DNA of 55,960 nucleotides from Limnobacter sp. (GTDB taxonomy: Bacteria; Pseudomonadota; Gammaproteobacteria; Burkholderiales; Burkholderiaceae_E): contig JAAZBL010000295.1 of NCBI GenBank assembly GCA_012513825.1, forward strand, positions 1-55,960, written 5' to 3'. Shown piece by piece: positions 12,027 to 24,630 of the stretch (positions within the stretch are counted from its first letter, which is position 1; each line of letters begins with the position of its first letter). Under the pieces are notes generated by a model. It did not search any database. It was not told the origin of the DNA and saw only the letters and a list, made by a program, of their open reading frames with translations. A program made the position numbers and the translations under genes.

Positions 12027-12482
12027 CTAGCGGCGAGCCTTCGCCTGCCGCGACAGCAGCCCGTCGAGCGCCTGCCGCAGCGGCGACGGTTCGAGTTCTC
12101 CGCGCAGGCGGGCAAGCGCCGACAGCGCTTCGGCAGGCACCGGCGGTTTCGGGATGCGCAACGGCGGCGCGGCGGCGAGTTCGCGGCGCGGCTTGAACCT
12201 GAGCCTGCGCACGCGCGAATCCTGCTGGGCAAGCGCTGCAAGCAGCCTCGGTTCGATCTGGCGCAGGCGGCTCGCCCAGGCCGCACCGGGCACGATGACG
12301 GTCAGCGTGCCCGCCGCGTCGAGTGCGGCCACGCTCGTCGGCGCCTGCGGGCAGGCGCGCCGCAATGCGGCCTGAAGCGCGACCAGGCCGTCGACCTTGC
12401 GCGCGAGTTCGCGCAGCGAAGGGTCGCGATCGAGCCAGGACTGAAGTGCCTGCGTCGACGGGGAAACGGCGGGACGGCGCAT
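12027..12482 (-). CDS. DUF721 / DciA-like protein
   Basis: 151 aa; conserved-looking TLTVIVPGAAWASRLRQIEPRLLAAL segment; located between lpxC and secA. Confidence 0.75.
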   Translation of the reverse strand: MRRPAVSPSTQALQSWLDRDPSLRELARKVDGLVALQAALRRACPQAPTSVAALDAAGTLTVIVPGAAWASRLRQIEPRLLAALAQQDSRVRRLRFKPRRELAAAPPLRIPKPPVPAEALSALARLRGELEPSPLRQALDGLLSRQAKARR

Positions 12483-12613
12483 CGTGCGGGCACGATAGCA
12501 TGCGCAGTTGGCCGGTCCGGGCGCCCGCGGGCTGCGTGCTAGACTCCTCGGGTTAATTCCCCGGCGGTCCGCCTGTTGTGCCTGTCCGGCGCGATCCGGG
12601 CCGCCCGACGCTG

Positions 12614-15412
<2,799 letters not shown>

Positions 15413-15467
15413 AGGCGAGCCCGTCGCCGGCCGACGAAAGCCCTCCGACTGCCACGGGGTCGATGCG

Positions 15468-16697
15468 ATGCCAGTGAACCTGGAAATCCCGGCGCGCGAC
15501 GCGCTGCTGGCTGTGCCCGGCGTCGAGATCGGCACCGCCTGCGCGGCGATCCGCAAGACCGGCCGCCGCGACGTGCTGCTGATCCGCATCGCCGAAGGTG
15601 CGACGGTCGCCGGCGTCTTCACGCGGAACCGCTTCCGCGCCGCGCCGGTGCGGGTCTGCCAGGAGCATCTGCGCAACGGCGGCAGCGCCATCCGCGCGCT
15701 GCTGGTCAACGTCGGCTGCGCGAATGCCGGCACCGCCGCGCAGGGGCTCGCCGATGCCAGGCGAAGCTGCGAGCTGGTCGCCCGGTCGCTCGGCTGCGAG
15801 CCCGCACAGGTGCTGCCGTTCTCGACCGGCGTGATCCTCGAACACCTGCCGATGGACCGGATGGCGCAGGGAATCGCGAGCGCTGCCGGCGACCTCGGGC
15901 GCAGCGACTGGCTCGATGCAGCCGAGGCGATCATGACCACCGACACGATCCCTAAGGCCGTGTCGCTGCGCGTGCCGGCCGGCGACCGGCAGCTCACGGT
16001 CACCGGCATCGCCAAGGGCGCCGGCATGATCCGGCCGAACATGGCAACGATGCTCGGCTACATCGCCACCGATGCGTCGGTCGCCGAGCCGCTGCTGTCG
16101 CGCTGGCTGCGCGAGATCGCCGACGCGAGCTTCAACCGCGTGACCGTCGACGGCGACACTTCGACCAACGACTCGCTGATCCTGGTCGCCTCGGGCGCCT
16201 CGGGCGTGACGATCCGCGACGATGCCGACCCCGGCGCCGCAGCGCTGAAGGAAGCGCTGCTGGCCGTGGCCCGGCAGCTGGCGCAGTCGCTGGTCCGCGA
16301 CGGCGAGGGGGCCACCAAGTTCATCACGATCGAAGTCGAGCAGGCCGGCAGCCCCGACGAAGCCGCGGCGGTCGCCTATTCGATCGCGCATTCGCCGCTC
16401 GTGAAGACCGCGTTCTTCGCGTCCGACCCGAACCTCGGTCGCATCCTCGCTGCGATCGGCTACAGCGGCATCGCCGATCTCGACGTCGATCGTGTCGACG
16501 TCTGGCTCGACGACGTGCACGTGGCGAGCGCAGGCGGGCGTCACCCCGACTACCGCGAGCAGGACGGCCAGCGCGTGATGAAGCAGGCCGAGATCCGGGT
16601 GCGCGTGGCGCTCGCACGCGGCGAACACGCGACGACGGTCTGGACCTGCGACCTGTCGCACGACTACGTCTCGATCAACGCCGACTACCGTTCCTGA
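15468..16697 (+). CDS. argJ: Bifunctional glutamate N-acetyltransferase/amino-acid acetyltransferase
   Basis: ATG 15468; [24 protein letters not shown] autocleavage motif. Confidence 0.94.
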   Translation: MPVNLEIPARDALLAVPGVEIGTACAAIRKTGRRDVLLIRIAEGATVAGVFTRNRFRAAPVRVCQEHLRNGGSAIRALLVNVGCANAGTAAQGLADARRSCELVARSLGCEPAQVLPFSTGVILEHLPMDRMAQGIASAAGDLGRSDWLDAAEAIMTTDTIPKAVSLRVPAGDRQLTVTGIAKGAGMIRPNMATMLGYIATDASVAEPLLSRWLREIADASFNRVTVDGDTSTNDSLILVASGASGVTIRDDADPGAAALKEALLAVARQLAQSLVRDGEGATKFITIEVEQAGSPDEAAAVAYSIAHSPLVKTAFFASDPNLGRILAAIGYSGIADLDVDRVDVWLDDVHVASAGGRHPDYREQDGQRVMKQAEIRVRVALARGEHATTVWTCDLSHDYVSINADYRS

Positions 16698-17617
16698 TGC
16701 CCGCTTCCGCTTCCCTCGATCGCTTCGTCGATCGCGCCACGCTTCTGCTCGATCGTCTCGAATCGCTGCTGCCCGCCACCCGCGAGCCCGACTGGGGTAG
16801 CGCCATCGCGTTTCGCTGGCGCCGCCGGCAGACGGCGCTCGGCGTACAGGCTCAGTTGCAGCCGGTTCGCCAGGTGGCCGCGATCCGGCTCGACGACCTG
16901 CAGAACATCGACGACCAGAAAGAGGCGATCGTGCGCAACACGCGCCAGTTCGTCGAAGGCCTGCCTGCGAACAACGTGCTGCTGACCGGCTCGCGCGGGA
17001 CCGGCAAGTCGTCGCTGATCAAGGCCTGCCTGAACGAATGGGCGCCGCAGGGGCTGCGCCTGATCGAGGTCGACAAGGACGACCTGGTCGACCTGCCCGA
17101 CATCGTCGAGCTGGTCTCTTCACGCCCGGAACGCTTCATCGTCTTCTGCGACGACCTGTCCTTCGAGGAAGGCGAACCCGGCTACAAGGCGCTGAAGGTC
17201 GCGCTCGACGGATCGGTCGCGGCGCAGTCCGAGAACGTGCTGATCTACGCGACCTCGAACCGGCGGCACCTGATGCCCGAATACATGGCCGAGAACCTCG
17301 AGGCCCGGCACCAGCCCGACGGCGAGATCCATCCGGGCGAGCGCGTCGAGGAGAAGATCTCGCTGTCCGAGCGCTTCGGCCTGTGGGTCTCGTTCTATCC
17401 GTTTCGCCAGGACGAGTACCTGGCCATCGTCGCGCACTGGCTGGCCAGCTTCGGTTGCGGGCCCGACGAGATCGCCGAGGCGCGCGCCGACGCGCTGCGC
17501 TTCGCGCTCGAACGCGGTTCGCGCTCCGGCCGGGTCGCCTGGCAGTTCGCCCGGGATTGGGCCGGCCGGCACGGCCACTCGGTGCGCGCCGGTGGCGCGG
17601 CCACGCCGCTGAAGTGA
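16697..17617 (+). CDS. DUF815-family AAA+ ATPase
   Basis: NVLLTGSRGTGKSSLIKACLNEW, FIVFCDDLSFE, ATSNRRHLMPEYM. Confidence 0.88.
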   Translation: MPASASLDRFVDRATLLLDRLESLLPATREPDWGSAIAFRWRRRQTALGVQAQLQPVRQVAAIRLDDLQNIDDQKEAIVRNTRQFVEGLPANNVLLTGSRGTGKSSLIKACLNEWAPQGLRLIEVDKDDLVDLPDIVELVSSRPERFIVFCDDLSFEEGEPGYKALKVALDGSVAAQSENVLIYATSNRRHLMPEYMAENLEARHQPDGEIHPGERVEEKISLSERFGLWVSFYPFRQDEYLAIVAHWLASFGCGPDEIAEARADALRFALERGSRSGRVAWQFARDWAGRHGHSVRAGGAATPLK

Positions 17618-18567
17618 GCGGCGCGCGCGCGCCGATCGATGTCGCGGTCGGCGTGCTCGTGCGCGCCGACGGTGCGGTGCTTTTCGGCCAGCGCCTGGCC
17701 GGCAAGCCCTACGCGGGCTGGTGGGAATTTCCGGGCGGCAAGCTCGAGGCCGGCGAGACCGTCACGCAGGCGCTGGCCCGCGAGCTGCACGAGGAACTCG
17801 GCATCGCGATCGACGGTTCGTCGCGCTGGGTCGTGCGCGAGCACGTCTATCCGCACGCGCACGTGCGCCTGCACTTCCACCGGATCGAAAGCTGGCGGCA
17901 CGAAGTGCGCCCGCGCGAAGGGCAGGCGCTGCGCTGGCTGCGCCCCGACGCGATCGACGCCGCGCCGCTGCTGCCGGCGGCGATCCAGGTCGTCGGCTGG
18001 CTGCGCCTGGCGCCGTTGCATGCGATCTCTTCGGCCAGCGAACTCGGCGGCGCGCGCTTCCTCGACGCGCTCGACGCGCGACTGGCGGCCGGCTTGCGCA
18101 TGCTGCAGCTGCGCGAGCCGGGGATGCCCGAGCAACGCTTCGACGCGCTGTTTCGCGCCGTGCGCGACCGCTGCGAGCGCCACGGGGCGCGCCTGATGGT
18201 CAACAGCGTACATCCGGCCTCGTACTGGCTGGCCGCGGGCGGCGTGCACCTGCGTGCGGTCGACCTGATGCGCTGCGAATCGCGCCCGCCGCTGCGCTGG
18301 GTCGGCGCCTCGTGTCACGACGAGGCCGAACTCGCGCATGCCTGCGCGATCGGAGCCGACTACGCGCTGCTCGGTCCGGTGCTGCCGACGGCCTCGCATC
18401 CCGGCGCCGAAGGGATTGGCTGGCAGCGCTTCGAGCAGATTGCCGCGCCGGCGTCGATCCCTGTCTACGCGCTGGGCGGGCTGGGCCCGGCCGACGCGAC
18501 GCGCGCCAGGCGAGCGGGCGCGCACGGTGTCGCGTTCAAGCGGGCGATCGAGATCGATCACGAATAG
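17614..18567 (+). CDS. NUDIX hydrolase - thiamine monophosphate synthase-like fusion
   Basis: GTG 17614; Nudix box GGKLEAGETVTQALARELHEELGI followed by ThiE-like GASCHDEAELAHACAIGADYALLGPVLPTASHPG...YALGGL. Confidence 0.88.
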   Translation: MSGARAPIDVAVGVLVRADGAVLFGQRLAGKPYAGWWEFPGGKLEAGETVTQALARELHEELGIAIDGSSRWVVREHVYPHAHVRLHFHRIESWRHEVRPREGQALRWLRPDAIDAAPLLPAAIQVVGWLRLAPLHAISSASELGGARFLDALDARLAAGLRMLQLREPGMPEQRFDALFRAVRDRCERHGARLMVNSVHPASYWLAAGGVHLRAVDLMRCESRPPLRWVGASCHDEAELAHACAIGADYALLGPVLPTASHPGAEGIGWQRFEQIAAPASIPVYALGGLGPADATRARRAGAHGVAFKRAIEIDHE

Positions 18568-18652
18568 CCGGGCCGGCGGCCCGGGCCGTCTTGCGGACCC
18601 GGCCGTCGTGCAAGACCGGTCGCCTCGGACCGGGACGCCCTGGCCAGCCGGG

Positions 18653-18868
18653 CTACTTCTGCGTCTTGCTGCCTTCGTAGCGCCCGGCCTCGCCTTCGTC
18701 GGACGACGCGGCGTCGTCGCGTGCATCGCCCGAAATCCGGTACCGCTCCGAAGCCCAGGCGCCGAGGTCGACGCTCTTGCAGCGCTCCGAGCAGAACGGA
18801 CGCCAGCGGCTCTCCGCGGTGAATGGCACCTTGCGCCCGCAGGTCGGGCAGTCGACCTTCACGACCAT
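18653..18868 (-). CDS. yacG: DNA gyrase inhibitor YacG
   Basis: [12 protein letters not shown]...[23 protein letters not shown] zinc motif; next to zapD/coaE. Confidence 0.92.
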   Translation of the reverse strand: MVVKVDCPTCGRKVPFTAESRWRPFCSERCKSVDLGAWASERYRISGDARDDAASSDEGEAGRYEGSKTQK

Positions 18869-18876
18869 CCGGCTTC

Positions 18877-19632
18877 CTACAGATTGCAGAGCGCGAGCTC
18901 GAAGTCGACGTCGCCTTCGAAGGGCTTCGGGCGCAGGTCGCCGCCCTGGCAGGTGAACCGGATCCACAGCAGGTGCTTGTTCGCGCTGATCTCGGGAATC
19001 GCGCCGGCGGTTTCGTCGAGACGGACCTGGACCATCTGCCAGGTGCGGCCGCCGAGCGTCTGCTGGAAGCTTCCCTGCTGCGCGACGTGCCGCGAACGCT
19101 GGGCGCCTTCGCGCAGCAGCCTCAGCACGATCGCGAGGCTGTCGTGCAGCGCCTGGAAGGGCGCTGCCCAGCCGAAGATGTCGCGCTGGCGCTCCTCGAC
19201 GGGCCGATGCTGCCAGGCGTGGTACGAAGGCAGGTCGAACTCGCAGGCGCCGCCTGCGATGATCGTGCGGCTGCGAATGCTCATCAGCCATTCGTTGTCG
19301 CGCAGGTGCTGTCCCGAGCGACCCGGGATCGCGCCGAGGCCGGCCGCGGCAGTGTCGATCTGCGACAGCACGCCTTCGAGCATCTCGGTCGACACGTCGG
19401 GGCTGCCGCGATAGGCAGCCAGCGACTGGCGCTGGCGCTCGAGTTCCTGCAGCAAATCGGACTTCAGGTCGGCGCGCGCGGCGACGTCGAGGATCTCGAA
19501 CAGCGTGACCAGTGCGACGTGGTGGTCCAGCGGGTGCTCGCGCCGGGCGAAGGTCTGCAGGCGATCGAACAGGTCTTCGAGGCGCAACAGCGTGCGGACG
19601 CGTTCGTTCAGCGGGTACTCGTACAGGATCAA
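18877..19632 (-). CDS. zapD: Cell division protein ZapD
   Basis: [25 protein letters not shown]-terminus; context. Confidence 0.93.
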   Translation of the reverse strand: MILYEYPLNERVRTLLRLEDLFDRLQTFARREHPLDHHVALVTLFEILDVAARADLKSDLLQELERQRQSLAAYRGSPDVSTEMLEGVLSQIDTAAAGLGAIPGRSGQHLRDNEWLMSIRSRTIIAGGACEFDLPSYHAWQHRPVEERQRDIFGWAAPFQALHDSLAIVLRLLREGAQRSRHVAQQGSFQQTLGGRTWQMVQVRLDETAGAIPEISANKHLLWIRFTCQGGDLRPKPFEGDVDFELALCNL

Positions 19633-19723
19633 AGGCTCGCCCCGGCGCGGTCGGTGTCGCGGTTCGGCGAATTCTGGACCAAAGGGCGGACCTTGACAAA
19701 CCGCGGTCGAAGCTCGCGCGGCT

Positions 19724-20422
19724 TCACTCTTTCTCCGAAGCGGGCGCGGAAGCGACCGTTTTCGCCGGGTCTCCAGGCGCCGCGGCGGCGGATGCGGCGG
19801 TCACCGCGGCCGCCGCGCTCGCCAGCGCCATGTACTGGCGGTGCAGCGCTTCGACGCGCTCGGCGAGCTCGGCGGGATCGCCGCTGTTGTCGACGACGTC
19901 GTCGGCCGCCGCGAGCCGTGCCTCGCGCGGAGCCTGCGCGGCGATGATCGCCTCGACCTGGCTGCGATCGAAGCGGTTGCGTTTCATGACCCGCTCGATC
20001 TGGACCTCGACGGGCACGTCGACGACCAGCAGCCGGTCGATGCGATCGCGCCAGCGCGACGATTCGATCAGCAGCGGCACGACGACGATCGTGTAGGGGC
20101 CGCTCGCTTCGGCGATCATCAGCTCGCAGCAGTGGCCGATCATCGGATGCAGGATCGCCTCGAGCCGCTGGCGTGCCGGCGGATCGGCGAAGACCAGCTT
20201 GCGCATCGCGGCGCGGTCGAGCGCCCCGTCGGGTTCGATGACCGAATCGCCGAAGGCGCGGCGGATCTCGGGGATCGCCGCGCCGCCGGCAGCCGTCAGT
20301 GCGTGTGCAACCGCGTCGGTATCGACGATGCTGGCGCCGTGCGCGGCGAACAGGTCGGCGACGGTGCTCTTGCCGCTGCCGATGCCGCCGGTCAGGCCCA
20401 CGAGGAAGCGTCGGGATTGCAT
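19724..20422 (-). CDS. coaE: Dephospho-CoA kinase
   Basis: FLVGLTGGIGSGKSTVADLFAAHGASIVDTD. Confidence 0.94.
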   Translation of the reverse strand: MQSRRFLVGLTGGIGSGKSTVADLFAAHGASIVDTDAVAHALTAAGGAAIPEIRRAFGDSVIEPDGALDRAAMRKLVFADPPARQRLEAILHPMIGHCCELMIAEASGPYTIVVVPLLIESSRWRDRIDRLLVVDVPVEVQIERVMKRNRFDRSQVEAIIAAQAPREARLAAADDVVDNSGDPAELAERVEALHRQYMALASAAAAVTAASAAAAPGDPAKTVASAPASEKE

Positions 20423-20505
20423 GAGGCGAGTCTAGCAGCCTGATCAACGATGGCAGAAGCCTGACGCCGTTGCCATGGTTCTCCGGGCCCGGCTCGCGCG
20501 AAGCC

Positions 20506-21357
20506 TCAGGCCAGCCCGATGAAGGCCGTCAGCGGTCCGCCGAAGTACAGTGCGAGCAGGCCGGCGCCGGCCAGGTAGGGGCCGAACGGGATCGGCACCT
20601 CGCGGCGGTGCCGCGCGAAGGAGATCAGCGCGATCCCGACTACCGAGCCGACGATCGAGGCCAGCAGGACAATCGCCGGCAGGGCGGTCCAGCCGAACCA
20701 GGCGCCGAGCGCGGCGAGCAGCTTGAAGTCGCCGTAGCCCATGCCCTCCTTGCCGGTGACGAGCCGGAACAGCCAGTAGATCGACCACAGGCTCAGGTAG
20801 CCGGCCATCGCGCCGATCACGGCCTCGGACAGCGGCGCGAAGACGCCCCAGAGGTTGAACAGCAGCCCCAGCCACAGCAGCGGCAGCGTGATGCTGTCGG
20901 GCAGCAGCTGCGTATCGAAGTCGATGAAGGTCAGGGCCAGCAACGCGAAGCTGAGCAGAACCGCACCGAGCCCGGCCCAGCTCGCGCCGAACTGCCAGAT
21001 CGCCAGCGCCGCGAGCAGGCCGGCGGCCAGTTCGACGAGCGGATAGCGAATCGGGATCGCCGTGCCGCAGGCCTTGCAGCGCCCGCGCAGCAGCAGCCAG
21101 CTCAGCAACGGGATGTTCTCGAGCGCACCGAGCTGGTGACCGCAGCTCGGACAGCGCGAACGCGGCACGAACAGGTTGTATCTCGGTGCGGCGACGGCTT
21201 CGTCGCCGCGCAACTCGGCGGCCTGCGCCTCCCATTCGGCCTCCATCATCTTAGGCAGGCGATGGATGACCACGTTCAGGAAGCTGCCGACCAGCAGCCC
21301 GAAAACCAGCGCGGTCGCCACGGCCAGCGCCGGGAACTGCTGCAATGCCTCGATCAT
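20506..21357 (-). CDS. pilD: Prepilin peptidase (type IV leader peptidase)
   Basis: GSFLNVVIHRLP, CPSCGHQLG...CKACG zinc motifs, MGYGDFKLLAALGAWFGW active site. Confidence 0.94.
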   Translation of the reverse strand: MIEALQQFPALAVATALVFGLLVGSFLNVVIHRLPKMMEAEWEAQAAELRGDEAVAAPRYNLFVPRSRCPSCGHQLGALENIPLLSWLLLRGRCKACGTAIPIRYPLVELAAGLLAALAIWQFGASWAGLGAVLLSFALLALTFIDFDTQLLPDSITLPLLWLGLLFNLWGVFAPLSEAVIGAMAGYLSLWSIYWLFRLVTGKEGMGYGDFKLLAALGAWFGWTALPAIVLLASIVGSVVGIALISFARHRREVPIPFGPYLAGAGLLALYFGGPLTAFIGLA

Positions 21358-21400
21358 GCGGTTCTCGGCGACTGCTGCAATGCCTCGGTCATGCGGTTCT
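21337..21400 (-). repeat. pilD: 29-bp tandem duplication (1 mismatch, 35-bp period) of the pilD translation start region
   Basis: ctgctgcaatgcctcg[a/g]tcatgcggttct at 21337-21365 and 21372-21400. Confidence 0.9.
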
Positions 21401-22668
21401 TATACCACCTGGCCGAGCTTGAAGATCGGCAGGTACATCGCCACGACGAGCCCCCCGATCACGACGCCGAGAACGACCATGATCATCGGTTCGAGTAGGC
21501 TCGACAGGCTGTCGACGGCCTCGTCGACCTCGCGCTCGAAGATGTCGGCGGCCTTCGACAGCATCCCGTCGAGCGAGCCCGATTCCTCGCCGATCGAGGC
21601 CATCTGCAGCACCATGTTCGGGAACACCTGCGCGTTCTGCATCGACACGGTCAGGCTGGTGCCGGTCGCGACCTCCTGCTGGATCTTCTTCGTGGCGACC
21701 AGGTACACGTGGTTGCCGGCGGCGCCGCCGACCGAATCGAGCGCCTCGACCAGCGGCACGCCGGCGGCGAACATCGTCGACAGCGTGCGCAGCCAGCGCG
21801 CGATCGTCGCCTTCTCGACAACCGGCCCGAACACCGGCAGCTTCAGCAGCAGCCGGTCCATCAGCATCTGGACCTTCGTCGACCGCTTCCAGGCCTGCAG
21901 CAGGAAGTAGATCGATCCGGCGATTCCGCCGAAGATCAGGTACCAGTTCTCGACGAAGAAGTCCGAGGCCGCGATGACCATCAGCGTCGGCGCGGGCAGG
22001 TCGGCGCCGAAGCTCGAGAACACGTCCTTGAAGGCCGGCACGACGAACAGCATGATCACGGCCACGACGATGAAGGCCACCGCCAGCACCGCGGTCGGGT
22101 AGAACAGCGCCGACTTGATCTTGCCCTTGATCGCCAGCATCTTTTCCTTGTAGCTGGCCAGGCGGTCGAGCAGGTCGTCGAGGATGCCGGCCTGTTCGCC
22201 GGCGTTGACGAGGTTGCAGAACAGGCTGTCGAAGTGCAGCGGGTACTTGCGAAACGCCTGCGCCAGCGAGGTGCCGGTCTCGACGTCGGCGCGGATGTCG
22301 GTGAACAGCCGCGATACCGCGGCGTTGCTCGAGCCGCGGGCCACGATGTCGAACGACTGCAGCAGCGGCACGCCGGCCTTCATCATCGTCGACAGCTGGC
22401 GCGTGAACAGCGCGATGTCCTTCTCGGTGATCTTGCGCCCGCGCGCATAGCTGCGCTTGCGCATCTTCGTCACCATGATCCCCTGGCGACGCAGCGTCGA
22501 GCGCACGATCGCCGGGCCGCTGGCGCGGACCTCGCCGCGCACCATCTTCCCGGCGCGGTCGCGCCCTTCCCACAGATAGGTCTGTTCGCGCGCAGCCGCG
22601 CGTCCCGGCACCGTCGCCGCTCTCGTGGCCATCGATCGAGTCCTCGTCGTTCCTGCCGCAGCCGTCAT
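21400..22668 (-). CDS. pilC: Type IV pilus/type II secretion inner membrane protein PilC
   Basis: ALFTRQLSTMMKAGVPLLQSFDI, GEESGSLDGMLSKAADIFE; ATGA overlap with pilB stop (alternative start 22632). Confidence 0.93.
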   Translation of the reverse strand: MTAAAGTTRTRSMATRAATVPGRAAAREQTYLWEGRDRAGKMVRGEVRASGPAIVRSTLRRQGIMVTKMRKRSYARGRKITEKDIALFTRQLSTMMKAGVPLLQSFDIVARGSSNAAVSRLFTDIRADVETGTSLAQAFRKYPLHFDSLFCNLVNAGEQAGILDDLLDRLASYKEKMLAIKGKIKSALFYPTAVLAVAFIVVAVIMLFVVPAFKDVFSSFGADLPAPTLMVIAASDFFVENWYLIFGGIAGSIYFLLQAWKRSTKVQMLMDRLLLKLPVFGPVVEKATIARWLRTLSTMFAAGVPLVEALDSVGGAAGNHVYLVATKKIQQEVATGTSLTVSMQNAQVFPNMVLQMASIGEESGSLDGMLSKAADIFEREVDEAVDSLSSLLEPMIMVVLGVVIGGLVVAMYLPIFKLGQVV

Positions 22669-24392
22669 TCGTTCGTTGCCCCGAGCACCTCTTCGATGCT
22701 CGTGAGCCCCTGCATCACCTTCATGAGCCCGGAGCGGCGCAGGTCGCGCACGCCTTCGAGCTCGGCCTGCGCGGCGATCTGCAAGGCGTTGCCGCCGGCC
22801 AGGATCAGCTTCTGCATCTCTTCGGTGATCGGCATCACCTGGTAGATGCCGACCCGGCCCTTGTAGCCGCTGCCGTTGCAGCGCTCGCAGCCGACCGGGC
22901 GCAGCGGCACCCAGCTGCCGTCGAGGTCGCTCTCCAGGAAGCCGGTCTCGAGCAGCGCGCTCTCGTCGATCTCCAGCGGCGCCTTGCAGCTGCACAGCCG
23001 CCGCGTCAGCCGCTGGGCCGTGATCAGGCTGACCGACGACGCGATGTTGAAGGCCGGCACGCCCATGTTGGCCAGCCGGGTCAGCGTGGTCGGCGCGTCG
23101 TTCGTGTGCAGCGTCGACAGCACCAGGTGGCCGGTCTGCGCGGCCTTGATCGAGATGTCGGCGGTCTCGAGGTCGCGGATCTCGCCGACCATGATCACGT
23201 CCGGATCCTGGCGCAGGAAGGCGCGCAGCGCCGCGGCGAAGGTCAGCCCGGCCTTCTCGTTGACGTTGACCTGGTTGACGCCGGGCAGGTTGATTTCGGC
23301 CGGGTCCTCGGCGGTCGAGATGTTGATGCCCGGCCCGTTCAGGATGTTCAGGCAGGTGTACAGCGAAACGGTCTTGCCCGAGCCGGTCGGTCCGGTGACC
23401 AGCACCATGCCGTAGGGCCGGTGGACGGCTTCGAGCAGTGCGGCCTTCTGGTCGGGCTCGTAGCCGAGCGCGTCGATGCCGAGCTTCGCCGACGACGGAT
23501 CGAGGATCCGCATCACGATCTTCTCGCCGAACAGCGTCGGCAGCGTCGAGACGCGGAAATCGATCGTGCGCTGCGCCGACAGCACGAGCTTCATCCGGCC
23601 GTCCTGCGGCACGCGTTTCTCGGAGATGTCGAGCTTCGAGATCACCTTGATCCGCGAGGCCAGCTTGTCCTTGATCGCCAGCGGCGGCTGCGCGATCTCG
23701 CGCAGCTCGCCGTCGATCCGGAAGCGGATCCGGTAGAACTTCTCGAAGGGCTCGAAATGCAGGTCGGAGGCGCCGGACTGGATCGCGTCGACGAGGATCT
23801 TCTGCAGGAAGCGGACGATCGGTGCGTCGTCGACTTCGGCTTCCTGCGTGCTCGCCTGCTGCTCGTCGGGAGCCAGTTCGAGGTCGACCTCGCCTTCGGT
23901 GAACTCGCTGAGCTGCTCGGTCGTGCTGCGGCCGAGCCGTTCGATCAGGCGCAGCAGCTTGTCGTGCTCGACGACGACCAGGTCGACGGCGGCCTGCGCG
24001 GTGAATCGGATGCGTTCGACCAGCCGCGCGTCGGTCGGGTCCGAGATCGCGATCGTCACACGGTTGCCGCGCTTGCCCAGCGGCACGATCCGCGCCGCCA
24101 GCGCGAAGCGCGTGTCGAGCACGTCGGTCGGCAGGTTCGACGGCTCGAGCGCCGCCAGGTCGAGCAGCGGATGGCCGAAGGCATTGGCGATGAAGCGCGC
24201 GAGCTGCCCGGCGTTCAGCGTGCCGCCGGCGATCAGTTCGTCGATGAACGCGGTGTTCGATTCGTCGGCCTTGCGCTGGATCGCCGTCGCCTGGTCGAGC
24301 CGGATGATCTGGTGCTGCACCAGCGCGCGGCCGAGCCCGGCCAGCGTCGTCTGCTGTGCGGGGGCGCGTTGCGTTGTCGAGGCGGCGGCCAT
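22665..24392 (-). CDS. pilB: Type IV pilus assembly ATPase PilB
   Basis: GMVLVTGPTGSGKTVSLYTCLNIL, EDPAEINLPGVNQVNVNEKAGLTFAAALRAFLRQDPDVIMVGEIRD. Confidence 0.94.
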   Translation of the reverse strand: MAAASTTQRAPAQQTTLAGLGRALVQHQIIRLDQATAIQRKADESNTAFIDELIAGGTLNAGQLARFIANAFGHPLLDLAALEPSNLPTDVLDTRFALAARIVPLGKRGNRVTIAISDPTDARLVERIRFTAQAAVDLVVVEHDKLLRLIERLGRSTTEQLSEFTEGEVDLELAPDEQQASTQEAEVDDAPIVRFLQKILVDAIQSGASDLHFEPFEKFYRIRFRIDGELREIAQPPLAIKDKLASRIKVISKLDISEKRVPQDGRMKLVLSAQRTIDFRVSTLPTLFGEKIVMRILDPSSAKLGIDALGYEPDQKAALLEAVHRPYGMVLVTGPTGSGKTVSLYTCLNILNGPGINISTAEDPAEINLPGVNQVNVNEKAGLTFAAALRAFLRQDPDVIMVGEIRDLETADISIKAAQTGHLVLSTLHTNDAPTTLTRLANMGVPAFNIASSVSLITAQRLTRRLCSCKAPLEIDESALLETGFLESDLDGSWVPLRPVGCERCNGSGYKGRVGIYQVMPITEEMQKLILAGGNALQIAAQAELEGVRDLRRSGLMKVMQGLTSIEEVLGATNE

Positions 24393-24630
24393 CGTGTCAG
24401 CGGTTCTGCCGGTTGAAGTCGATGGATGGGCGAGCGTGCCGGCGGAACGCCAGGCCGAACAGCAGCGATGATGCGTCGTCGGCGCTGCGCGGGCGCCCCG
24501 TCGTTGACGAGCGGCCGCGACGGATCGGACGAACGGCGCGCGGTTGCTAAACTGCTCGCGGTGCGCCGTTCCGAGCGCACCCGTCCGGTGTGCAGGAACC
24601 GGTCCGCCAATCGACGGAGGCAGACGCTTC

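Noticed and set aside
11979-12030. 13-bp direct repeat GCAGGCCGGAGGC (11979-11991, 12002-12014) and ggaggctg/cagcctcc stem between convergent genes
   Set aside because: Likely an ordinary bidirectional terminator in GC-rich sequence; nothing further to support a special role
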